This document shows positions 37,578 to 46,241 of a stretch of DNA of 64,000 nucleotides, one piece after another. Under the pieces are notes generated by a model. The model was not told where the DNA came from. It ran no database searches and worked only from the letters and a program-made list of their open reading frames with translations. Source of the stretch: Polynucleobacter necessarius (GTDB taxonomy: Bacteria; Pseudomonadota; Gammaproteobacteria; Burkholderiales; Burkholderiaceae). Both the position numbers and the translations under genes were made by a program. The number at the start of each line of letters is the position of its first letter. Within the stretch, counting starts at the first letter, position 1. The stretch spans positions 1-64,000 of the forward strand of contig NZ_LT606951.1 of assembly GCF_900095205.1 (NCBI RefSeq). The letters run 5' to 3'.

Positions 37578-38999
37578 TCATGCCTTTAAGGTTTGCTCAA
37601 TAATGTGAATTTCATGGTTTAGTTGCCCATCATGAGCACGCTCATCAGAAATTTTTCGTACGGCGTGCAATACAGTTGTGTGGTCTCTACCTCCAAACAA
37701 TTCACCAATCTCTGGAAGGCTCTTTTGGGTAAGTTCTTTGGCCATAAACATCGCGATTTGGCGCGGCCGCGCAATATTAGCTGGACGCTTTTTGGAATAC
37801 ATGTCGGCAACTTTAATACTGTAGAAATCTGCAACAGCTTTTTGAATGTTTTCTACTGAAATCTGACGATTTTGTATAGAAAGCAGGTCTTTTAATGCCG
37901 TTCTAGCAACCTCAATAGTTACTTCGCGCCCGTGGAAGCGTACAAAAGCCAAAATCTTTCTTAATGCCCCTTCTAACTCACGTACATTTGAGTGAAGGTG
38001 TTTGGCAACAAAGAATGCAACACCCTCACTCATAGGGATGCCTTCACTAATCGCCTTCTTCATTAATATGGCTACCCGCATTTCTAGCTCTGGCGGTTCA
38101 ATCGCAACCGTTAAACCAGAGTCAAAACGTGAAATAAGGCGATCATCTATACCGGCCATTTCTTTGGGATAAGTATCACTAGTAATAATCACCTGAGATT
38201 TATTGCTTAATAAAGCCTCAAAAGCGTAAAAAAACTCCTCTTGAGTTCTGGATTTGCCGCTAAAAAACTGAATATCGTCAATTAACAGGAGGTCAAGGGA
38301 GTGGTAGTAGCGCTTAAAGCGGTCAAAAGCTTTTTGCTGATAGGCGCGAACCACATCAGACACATATTGTTCGGCATGTATATAGCGGATCCTGGCATTT
38401 GGCTTTTCTCTTAATAAGTGATTGCCAATAGCATGCATCAAATGGGTTTTACCTAAACCGACCCCACCATATAAAAACATCGGGTTATAAGATGTTCCTG
38501 GGTTGTGTGCAACTTGAATGGATGCGGCTCTTGCTAGTTGGTTGGCTTTGCCGGTGACAAACGTCTCAAATGTTAGGTTTGAGTTGAGTTTCGAGTGATC
38601 TTCTATCTTAAAAGTACTTTCATCGACCGAAATGCTTGGCTCGACTACCTCGCTTGATGTCAGAGGTTGAGGCACTTTATCTAAAGCGATGCTTGGGGCA
38701 GGGCTGGTTGGCTCAATTGCTAATGCAAAATTTACATTAATGGCACGCCCAAAATACCGCGCAGCTAACTCTTGAAAGCGGTCGGTAAATGTTTTTTTTA
38801 TCCAGTCCAGCTTAAATCGGTTGGGGGCGCCTATTGTTAGTGAGTCATCACTTTCAATAAAAGATATCAAAGTAAGGGGCTGAATCCATGTTTTGAACTG
38901 TTGGGGTGACAGTTCGCGGGATAAAATGCCGATAGCATCATCCCAAAACCCCAGTGGGCTAGTTGAATTCAAGGCGGCGGGATTTTGTAGGTTGCTCAT
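37578..38999 (-). CDS. dnaA: chromosomal replication initiator DnaA
   Basis: The protein of about 473 residues has domain I ([21 protein letters not shown]), a variable linker, the AAA+ domain ([32 protein letters not shown]) and domain IV with the DnaA-box-binding [15 protein letters not shown]. The ATG at 38999 gives the usual start; 15 codons upstream are open but lack similarity. It initiates replication at oriC. Confidence 0.97.
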   Translation of the reverse strand: MSNLQNPAALNSTSPLGFWDDAIGILSRELSPQQFKTWIQPLTLISFIESDDSLTIGAPNRFKLDWIKKTFTDRFQELAARYFGRAINVNFALAIEPTSPAPSIALDKVPQPLTSSEVVEPSISVDESTFKIEDHSKLNSNLTFETFVTGKANQLARAASIQVAHNPGTSYNPMFLYGGVGLGKTHLMHAIGNHLLREKPNARIRYIHAEQYVSDVVRAYQQKAFDRFKRYYHSLDLLLIDDIQFFSGKSRTQEEFFYAFEALLSNKSQVIITSDTYPKEMAGIDDRLISRFDSGLTVAIEPPELEMRVAILMKKAISEGIPMSEGVAFFVAKHLHSNVRELEGALRKILAFVRFHGREVTIEVARTALKDLLSIQNRQISVENIQKAVADFYSIKVADMYSKKRPANIARPRQIAMFMAKELTQKSLPEIGELFGGRDHTTVLHAVRKISDERAHDGQLNHEIHIIEQTLKA

Positions 39000-39221
39000 A
39001 TTTTTGGAGGATCCATTGTAGCGATGCTCCAAAGTTACCCACAAGCAAGAAAAACGTGGAAAAGCTATGGATAACTTGAGAATAATAGAAAAATCTCTAT
39101 TTAAATTAGTGATTTATGCGAAATTTGAGTAAAAACAGAGAAAAACACCTACATATTAGTAGAGATAGATTGACCTTTTGCCCTGCAACAAGGAAAATAC
39201 TTGGTTTTCCAGGGAGCTATC
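39000..39221. promoter_or_regulatory. divergent dnaA / rpmH promoter region
   Basis: The gap between the two divergent genes holds TTACCCACA just upstream of dnaA (about 39036-39044), other degenerate DnaA boxes, and on the plus strand TTGACC at 39170-39175 with GAAAAT at 39193-39198, 17 bases apart, as a likely rpmH promoter. DnaA probably represses its own gene here. No gene is present. Confidence 0.5.
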
Positions 39222-39356
39222 ATGAAAAGAACTTACCAACCCTCAGTAGTCCGTCGTAAGCGTACACACGGCTTCCGCATTCGCATGAAAACTAAAAGTG
39301 GACGTGCTGTATTAAATGCTCGTCGTGCAAAAGGTCGTAAGCGTTTGGCTGTTTAA
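39222..39356 (+). CDS. rpmH: ribosomal protein bL34
   Basis: The 44-residue protein [19 protein letters not shown]... ends [10 protein letters not shown] and is a typical L34. A ribosome-binding AGGGAG lies 7 bases before the ATG. It opens the rpmH-rnpA-yidD-yidC-mnmE operon. Confidence 0.97.
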   Translation: MKRTYQPSVVRRKRTHGFRIRMKTKSGRAVLNARRAKGRKRLAV

Positions 39357-39363
39357 TTAGCCG

Positions 39364-39681
39364 TTGAATAGCGCAAGAATTTCTGAATTATTAAAGACTC
39401 GCCCTAAGACAAGTTTTTATTGGGGTGTATATGCTGCATCCACCCAAGAGGGCGTTATGTCTGACTTGGGGGTTGCTGTAGCAAAGAAGTTGGCCAAAAG
39501 AGCGGTTGATCGAAATTGCTTGAAGCGGATGATTCGCGAACTGGTTTGGGCGGCTCAAGCTAAGACATTAAATCAGGATGTTGTAGTCAAGCTCAAAAAA
39601 CCAATTGGACGCGAAACTCGAGGCAGACTCAGAAAAAAAGAAAAAGAAATTCTGCGTTCTCAAATTTCAGGGTTAATTTAG
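39364..39681 (+). CDS. rnpA: ribonuclease P protein component
   Basis: The 105-residue protein has the RnpA core (AVAKKLAKRAVDRNCLKRMIRE) between rpmH and yidD, where rnpA belongs. RnpA helps the RNase P RNA mature tRNA 5' ends. Two oddities occur. The start is a TTG seven bases after rpmH, with a stop just upstream, so the N-terminal RL...EF segment of the family is shortened. The RNR motif reads RNC (Arg to Cys). The frame is complete, so it may be functional but weakened. Confidence 0.8.
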   Translation: MNSARISELLKTRPKTSFYWGVYAASTQEGVMSDLGVAVAKKLAKRAVDRNCLKRMIRELVWAAQAKTLNQDVVVKLKKPIGRETRGRLRKKEKEILRSQISGLI

Positions 39682-39682
39682 G

Positions 39683-39913
39683 GTGCACGTTTTAAATCGT
39701 GTGGCGATTAAGTTGGTAAAAATTTATCAACTAGCTTTGAGTCCATATTTTGGGATGCACTGTAAATATATGCCCAGTTGTTCGCAATATGCTTGTGACT
39801 GCTTTAGTCACTATGGATTTTTTAAAAGCCTCAGGCTTACGGTTTGGCGTATTTTGCGCTGCAACCCGTGGTCATCTGGCGGACATGATCCTGCTGTAAA
39901 AGAAACGCAATAA
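39683..39913 (+). CDS. yidD: membrane protein insertion efficiency factor YidD
   Basis: The 76-residue protein has the YidD pattern YQLALSPYFGMHCKYMPSCSQYA, with the conserved cysteines, and CNPWSSGGHDP. It is a small, membrane-associated helper of YidC. It starts with GTG at 39683, one base after rnpA. Confidence 0.92.
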   Translation: MHVLNRVAIKLVKIYQLALSPYFGMHCKYMPSCSQYACDCFSHYGFFKSLRLTVWRILRCNPWSSGGHDPAVKETQ

Positions 39914-39931
39914 CAAACTAAGTGAATGTAA

Positions 39932-41605
39932 ATGGACTTTAAAAAAACAATTCTTTTGGCAGTATTTTCGATGTCGGGTCTCATGCTCTACAACAATTGG
40001 CAGGTTCATGAAGGAAAGCCGTCTATGTTTGGTGGTGCACCAGCGCCCACCTCGGTAGCGGCAGATAAGACGGCCCCAGCAAGCAAGGGCAATGTACCTT
40101 CCCAAACATCTGGTTCACCTGTTGTTGCTACAACGCCAGCGGTAAATCCTGCCGCCATAGAAAGTGCTGAAAAGTTCACACTACAAAATGATGTTTTGGC
40201 CTTAGAAATTAGTGCGAGCGGTGCCAATGTTATTGATGCGAAATTACTGAAATCACTCACCGCAGAAAACACGCCGGTGGAACTCTTTCAGTACACGCCA
40301 ACACATAAATACTTTGCACGATCTGGTTTGATCTCTTTAAACAACAACGATCTTCCAAATCACACTAGCGCCTTTAAATTAACTCAAACGAGCAAAGACG
40401 GATCTGGTCGACCATTCGCTGTGTTTGTTAGTGAGCGCAATGGAGTAAAGCTGGAAAAAACTTTCATCCTAAATCCTGGTAGTTATGTTGTGGATGTGGA
40501 TCATCGGGTGACACAAACCACCAGCAATCCAAATCCTTTGGTTCTTTATACAGAAATCGTTCGCGATGCTAGCCAAGAGCAAAAAATTGGACCGTTTGAT
40601 GGCGCCTTTTCGGCAAGCACCTTCACTGGGCCTGCGGCATATACAGATAAAGAAAAATTCAACAAGCTCGAATTCACAGCTGTAGACAAAAACAAAATTA
40701 CCATTCCAACCCAGGTTGCTGCTGGCGAGTCCGCATGGATTGCGATGGTGCAGCACTATTTTGCTAGCGCGTGGATTCCAGGCGACAAAGTTGCGCGTGA
40801 TATTTATGCTGGCAGAATCGATAACAACCTGTATCGGATCGGTATGCAAACTCCGCTTGGAGTGGTTGCATCTGGCGCTACTGTTGTAGAAAAAGCTAAA
40901 TTATTTGTGGGGCCTCAGGAAGAAAAAGCTTTAGAAACGATTGCTCCTGGTTTTGAGTTGCTCAAAGACTACGGTTACCTCACTATCATTGCCAAACCTA
41001 TTTTCTGGCTATTAGAAAAAATTCACGGCTATGTCGGTAACTGGGGCTGGTCAATTATTTTGCTGACAATTTTGATTAAGTTGGTGTTTTTCCCTTTATC
41101 GGCTGCAAGCTATAAGTCTATGGCTCGAATGAAAGAGGTTCAGCCTCGTTTGACGGCGATGAGAGAGCAGTACAAGGGTGAGCCACAAAAACTAAATCAG
41201 GCCATGATGGAGATGTATCACAAGGAGAAGATCAACCCATTGGGCGGTTGTTTGCCAGTGGTAATCCAGATACCTGTATTCATTTCTTTATATTGGGTTC
41301 TACTGTCTTCCGTTGAGATGCGTGGCGCACCATGGGTTTTGTGGATTCATGACCTTTCAGTTCCGGATCCTTACTACATCTTGCCAGTCATTATGGCTGT
41401 GACGATGTTTGTGCAGACCAAGCTAAATCCAACACCACCAGACCCTATTCGGGCAAAAGTAATGATGTATATGCCGATTGTTTTCTCGGTAATGTTTTTC
41501 TTCTTCCCAGCCGGTTTGGTTCTGTATTGGGTTGTTAACAACCTTCTGTCGATTGCCCAACAACGGCAGATCAACCAAACGTTTGGAAAAAAGCCCGCCA
41601 AGTAG
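39932..41605 (+). CDS. yidC: membrane protein insertase YidC
   Basis: The 557-residue protein has an N-terminal anchor, a large periplasmic domain (about residues 60-340) and the conserved YidC/Oxa1 core with five helices (WGWSIILLTILIKLVFFPLS, PLGGCLPVVIQIPVFISLYW). It inserts membrane proteins alone or with Sec. It follows yidD by 18 bases and is complete. Confidence 0.97.
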   Translation: MDFKKTILLAVFSMSGLMLYNNWQVHEGKPSMFGGAPAPTSVAADKTAPASKGNVPSQTSGSPVVATTPAVNPAAIESAEKFTLQNDVLALEISASGANVIDAKLLKSLTAENTPVELFQYTPTHKYFARSGLISLNNNDLPNHTSAFKLTQTSKDGSGRPFAVFVSERNGVKLEKTFILNPGSYVVDVDHRVTQTTSNPNPLVLYTEIVRDASQEQKIGPFDGAFSASTFTGPAAYTDKEKFNKLEFTAVDKNKITIPTQVAAGESAWIAMVQHYFASAWIPGDKVARDIYAGRIDNNLYRIGMQTPLGVVASGATVVEKAKLFVGPQEEKALETIAPGFELLKDYGYLTIIAKPIFWLLEKIHGYVGNWGWSIILLTILIKLVFFPLSAASYKSMARMKEVQPRLTAMREQYKGEPQKLNQAMMEMYHKEKINPLGGCLPVVIQIPVFISLYWVLLSSVEMRGAPWVLWIHDLSVPDPYYILPVIMAVTMFVQTKLNPTPPDPIRAKVMMYMPIVFSVMFFFFPAGLVLYWVVNNLLSIAQQRQINQTFGKKPAK

Positions 41606-41645
41606 TTTGATCGCGGCATAAAAAGCTTGTAATAAATAGACAGCA

Positions 41646-43010
41646 ATGATGACTAGAAAATTGCCCATCATTGCTGTCGCGACAGCGCCAGGAAAAGCTG
41701 GCGTTGGGGTTATTCGCATCAGCGGACAAAACTTAAAGTCGCTTTCGAGGGCCTTATTCCAGAAAAATCTTTCACCAAGGCAGGCAAATCTACTAACACT
41801 GTATGACCAACACGGTCATGCTATCGATCAGTTGATTGCAATTTATTTTGCTGGACCCGCATCCTTTACTGGAGAAGATGTATTAGAACTTCAATGTCAT
41901 GGCGGCCCACAACTTCTCGAGTTGGTAATGAGGCGCTGTCTTGAATTAGGCAAAGAAGAGGGCCTTGTTATTGCTGAGCCAGGCGAATTTACTTTGCGAG
42001 CCTATTTAAACAATAAGATCGATTTAGCTCAAGCAGAAGCCATTGCTGATTTGATTGATGCGCAAAGCGAGGCCGCCGTACTCGGTGCAACGCGCTCCTT
42101 GCAAGGTGCTTTTTCCGATGACATTAATAACCTGATTGAGGAAATCACCCAACTGAGAATTTTGGTTGAATCAACGTTGGATTTTCCTGAAGAAGAGATC
42201 GAATTTCTTGAAAACACCCAAGCAAGACAACGTCTGGCTGCTGTAAATGAAAAACTCAAAATTCTGCTAGCCGGCACTAAGCAAGGAAAGATATTGCGGG
42301 ATGGGATTCAGTTGGTATTGGCCGGTGCACCCAATGTCGGAAAAAGCTCTTTGCTTAATCGCTTGGCCGGAGAAGAGGTAGCTATTGTTACCCCAATTGC
42401 AGGAACAACTCGAGACCGAGTGAAGGAAAGTATCACTATCGAAGGCGTTCCCATGCACATCATTGATACCGCTGGACTGCGAGAGACATCCGATTTGGTT
42501 GAGGCGAAAGGCATTGAGAGGTCTTGGGAGGCCATTCGCTTGGCAGATTTGGTGATTTTTTTAACGGATCCCCAAGCTGCTTCCGAGGAAGATGATCTAA
42601 AAACCCAGATTTTGAAAGAACTGCCCCCTAAATGTGCTGTTCTTGAAGTAATTAATAGGGCGGATTTGTTGCAGGGATCGTTTAAGACCGCCCCCAGCGA
42701 CGTTTTGCTAATTTCCGCTAAAACAGGGGCAGGAATTAATGACTTAAAACAAAAGATCCTAGAGGTTGCTGGCTGGGACAGCCACCAAGAGGGTGCATTT
42801 TTAGCTCGCAGAAGGCATTTAGACTGTATTGAGCGAGCAGCGGTTCATATTGAGAAATCAGAACAATTCGCCGCAAATGGGAACAATTCTCTGGAGTTAT
42901 TCGCAGAAGAGCTATCTTTAGCGCAAAAACACTTAGGAGAAATCACTGGAAAACTCTTGCCGGACGACCTTTTGGGCAAAATCTTCAGCCAATTTTGCAT
43001 TGGTAAATAA
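41646..43010 (+). CDS. mnmE: tRNA modification GTPase MnmE
   Basis: The 454-residue protein has the tetrahydrofolate-binding N-terminal domain, the G domain (GAPNVGKSSLLNRL, GTTRDRV, DTAGLRE, NRADL) and the C-terminal CIGK motif. With MnmG it modifies U34 of tRNAs that read two-codon boxes. It closes the rpmH operon and is complete. Confidence 0.97.
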   Translation: MMTRKLPIIAVATAPGKAGVGVIRISGQNLKSLSRALFQKNLSPRQANLLTLYDQHGHAIDQLIAIYFAGPASFTGEDVLELQCHGGPQLLELVMRRCLELGKEEGLVIAEPGEFTLRAYLNNKIDLAQAEAIADLIDAQSEAAVLGATRSLQGAFSDDINNLIEEITQLRILVESTLDFPEEEIEFLENTQARQRLAAVNEKLKILLAGTKQGKILRDGIQLVLAGAPNVGKSSLLNRLAGEEVAIVTPIAGTTRDRVKESITIEGVPMHIIDTAGLRETSDLVEAKGIERSWEAIRLADLVIFLTDPQAASEEDDLKTQILKELPPKCAVLEVINRADLLQGSFKTAPSDVLLISAKTGAGINDLKQKILEVAGWDSHQEGAFLARRRHLDCIERAAVHIEKSEQFAANGNNSLELFAEELSLAQKHLGEITGKLLPDDLLGKIFSQFCIGK

Positions 43011-43100
43011 AGGGTTTGTGCTGTGTGATGGTAGGGGTAAAAATTTATCCAAAATGATAAAATTGTTAGGTTAAAAAATTCAATTTTCATAGGGAAACAT

Positions 43101-44966
43101 ATGACTTCAACTACTAGCGGCCAGATCAATGTAAATGCGCCAGCTTATGTAAAAAACAAGCGCTTGATTGAGTGGGTTGGCGAGGTTGCCGCCCTTACAA
43201 AGTCGGACGCCATTCGATGGTGTGATGGCTCACAAGCAGAATATGACGAACTGTGCGAATTGTTGGTAAAGGCTGGAGTTTTCAAGCGCCTTAATCCAGC
43301 TAAGCGCAAAAATTCATTCTTGGCTTTATCTGATCCAGATGACGTTGCACGTGTTGAAGACCGCACCTTTATTTGCTCAGCAAAACAAGAGGATGCTGGT
43401 CCAACAAATAACTGGGTAAATCCGGCCGAAATGCGCAGCACCCTTCAGCCATTGTTTGATGGCTCGATGCGTGGCAGAACCATGTATGTTGTGCCATTTT
43501 CTATGGGCCCAATTGGATCTCCAATTGCGCACATTGGTGTTGAGTTGTCTGACAGTCCTTATGTTGCTATCAACATGCGTTTGATGACCCGAATGGGTAA
43601 AGCTGTAATTGATCAATTGGGCGCTGATGGTGAGTTTGTCCCGTGTGTTCACACGGTTGGCAAGCCTTTGAGCCCAGGCGAGAAGGATAAGGCTTGGCCT
43701 AACAACAAAACGAAATATATCGTTCATTATCCTGAGACTCGTGAAATTTGGTCGTTTGGTTCTGGTTACGGTGGCAATGCATTGTTGGGTAAAAAATGCT
43801 TTGCATTACGTATTGCATCCAACATGGGGCGTGAGCAAGGCTGGCTTGCAGAGCACATGTTGATCTTGGGCGTTACTTCGCCCGAAGGAAAAAAATATCA
43901 CGTAGCTGCAGCATTCCCATCCGCTTGCGGAAAAACCAATTTCTCAATGATGATTCCTCCAAAGGGATTTGATGGCTGGAAAGTGACAACGATTGGTGAT
44001 GACATTGCCTGGATTAAACCGCGCAAGGATCCTGTTACTGGTAAGGCTCGTTTGTTCGCGATCAATCCTGAGTCTGGCTACTTTGGCGTTGCCCCAGGAA
44101 CAAATCGTTTAACCAACCCGAATTGCATCGACTCTTTAAATGAAGATGTGATTTTTACAAACGTAGGCTTAACCGATGATGGCGATGTTTGGTGGGAAGG
44201 TTTAACAGACACACCACCAGCACATTTAATTGACTGGCAAGGGAAAGATTGGACTCCGGCCGATGGGGCAGCAGGTCGTAAGGCTGCGCACCCAAATTCA
44301 CGATTCACTATGGCTGCTACAAATAATCCTGCGGTAGACCCTAAGTGGGATGATCCAGAAGGAGTTCCTATTGATGCGTTCTTGTTTGGCGGCCGTCGTT
44401 CAACAACAGTTCCTTTGGTAAGCGAGGCTCGTGACTGGGTAGAAGGCGTTTATATGGCGGCAACTATGGGGTCAGAGACCACAGCCGCCATTACTGGTCA
44501 GGTTGGTGTTGTGCGTCGCGATCCATTTGCAATGATCGCCTTTGCCGGCTACAACATGAACGACTACTTCCAACACTGGCTCAATATCGGTAAAAAACTT
44601 GAGGCCGAAGGCGCGGTATTGCCAAAGATCTATTGCGTAAACTGGTTCCGCAAGGGCGATGATGGCAAATTTGTTTGGCCTGGTTATGGCGAAAACATGC
44701 GTGTTCTTTCTTGGATCTTGGGTCGTGCTGAAGGCACTGCAAATGGTGTTGAGACTGTGTTTGGTATCTCACCAGAGCACGCTGATTTGAATTGGCAGGG
44801 CCTAGATTTCTCAGTTGAAAAATTTGACAAAGTAATTACTGCCAAAGTTGACGACTGGAAAAACGAACTCAAACTACATACCGAGTTATTTGAGCGCCTC
44901 GGCGAGCGTCTGCCAAAAGAGTTGCTAGAAATGCGCGCAAAAATTGAGAAACGTCTCAATGCTTAA
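43101..44966 (+). CDS. pckG: phosphoenolpyruvate carboxykinase (GTP)
   Basis: The 621-residue protein belongs to the GTP-dependent PEPCK family. It has [13 protein letters not shown] (phosphate-binding loop), GDDIAWIKP, the GTP-type motif [12 protein letters not shown], and [15 protein letters not shown]. It converts oxaloacetate and GTP to phosphoenolpyruvate and carbon dioxide, the gateway of gluconeogenesis. Retention fits growth on organic acids and amino acids. A GGGAAAC ribosome-binding stretch lies just upstream. It is complete. Confidence 0.96.
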   Translation: MTSTTSGQINVNAPAYVKNKRLIEWVGEVAALTKSDAIRWCDGSQAEYDELCELLVKAGVFKRLNPAKRKNSFLALSDPDDVARVEDRTFICSAKQEDAGPTNNWVNPAEMRSTLQPLFDGSMRGRTMYVVPFSMGPIGSPIAHIGVELSDSPYVAINMRLMTRMGKAVIDQLGADGEFVPCVHTVGKPLSPGEKDKAWPNNKTKYIVHYPETREIWSFGSGYGGNALLGKKCFALRIASNMGREQGWLAEHMLILGVTSPEGKKYHVAAAFPSACGKTNFSMMIPPKGFDGWKVTTIGDDIAWIKPRKDPVTGKARLFAINPESGYFGVAPGTNRLTNPNCIDSLNEDVIFTNVGLTDDGDVWWEGLTDTPPAHLIDWQGKDWTPADGAAGRKAAHPNSRFTMAATNNPAVDPKWDDPEGVPIDAFLFGGRRSTTVPLVSEARDWVEGVYMAATMGSETTAAITGQVGVVRRDPFAMIAFAGYNMNDYFQHWLNIGKKLEAEGAVLPKIYCVNWFRKGDDGKFVWPGYGENMRVLSWILGRAEGTANGVETVFGISPEHADLNWQGLDFSVEKFDKVITAKVDDWKNELKLHTELFERLGERLPKELLEMRAKIEKRLNA

Positions 44967-45007
44967 TGTGCATTAAGTAGTAATATTTACCCAAGCAATA
45001 TTCATTA

Positions 45008-46241
45008 ATGGCCAAACCCCAACACCATGAAATCGTGGTGTTGGGGCGGGCATTTGTGGGGCAACCATTGCAAATGAGTTGCTCAACCGCGGCAAATCAG
45101 TCTGTATTGTCGATGCTGCCCCCTCCCCCGCCACCGCATGCTCTAGCCATGCTTATGCTACTGCCCATCCCCATATTGGTAAAGGCTCACCTCGCTTATT
45201 GCGTTTAACACGCATTGCATTTTTGCTGGCGGAAGATCGCTGGAAAATGTTTGGCGACAACACGGGATATTTCGGTCGACTAAAAAAGACAAGGCATTTG
45301 ATCTTGCACAAACAATAGAACATCTTCAATTTTTGAATCTTGATAGAGATATAGCGATTGCTATGGATGCCCAAGAGGCTCAAAAAATTTGTGGCATTGG
45401 ACAAAATGGCGTTTGGCTACCGCGCGGCGCTTGCCTAAATTTATATGAAGCAAGTAGACAGTTATTACAGAGCCACGAACGACTAACCTGCATTTGGAAT
45501 AACAGGGTCGCACGCTTAGAAAAGTCTAGTGATACGTGGCGCTTATTTGACGACTTAAATCAATTAATCGTTTCTGCTGATAAGGTAGTTATAGCCTGCG
45601 CCACAGAGACGAAAGCTTTGCTGAATTTGATTGATATACGCTTGCCCTTAAAGCCCGTGCGCGGGCAACTCAGTATTTTCTCGATTTCAAAAAATGATCC
45701 TTGGGTTAAAAAACTTCCTAGAGTTGGTATTTTTGGTGATGGATATTGCTTGCCGGCGATACCTTTGCAGGATGGAAGTTACCAGTGGATTGTGGGATCC
45801 AGTTTTGATGAGGGTGAGGATGATCTTACTGCAAGAGAGGTAAGCGATGACTTCAACCGAGAGCAGGCTCGGCGCTTGGTAGATTTTGAAGATGGCGACC
45901 TTCGTTCCCTTATGAGGGCTAGCGAATTTGTTAGTATTCGCTGTGTTGCAGGAGATCGTCTGCCTATCATTGGCGCCCTCTCTCAACGCCCAGGAATATT
46001 TTTGGCTACCGCCCTCGGGTCAAGAGGAATCTTGTGGTCCGCTCTAGCAACTAAGTTAATTACTGCTCAGCTGCTAGAGGATGACTTTGCTTTACTTGCG
46101 CGCTTTGGTTTTGCGGCAGATTTAGTTGCTGCACTTGCGCCAGCCCGTTTCTTTGCAGGAGCCTTAGCGGCACCCTTGGCTTTAGGCGCTTTCGCTTCAA
46201 ATTCAAAGCCAATTTTGCCAGAAGCATCTAAGGCTAAATAG
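45008..46241 (+). pseudogene. mnmC: FAD-dependent oxidoreductase domain of MnmC, broken
   Basis: The reconstructed protein starts at ATG 45008 with a dinucleotide-binding motif (HHEIVVLGAGICGATIANEL in frame-corrected form) and continues as the MnmC oxidoreductase half: SSHAYATAHPHIGKGSPRLLRL, VRGQLS, SIRCVAGDRLPIIGAL, TALGSRGILWSALA and LAPARFF. Frames shift near 45045 (a missing G) and near 45252. The methyltransferase half of bifunctional MnmC is absent. MnmC finishes the mnm5 side chain begun by MnmE/MnmG, both intact here. Its 3' end overlaps topB on the other strand by 175 bases. Confidence 0.85.
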
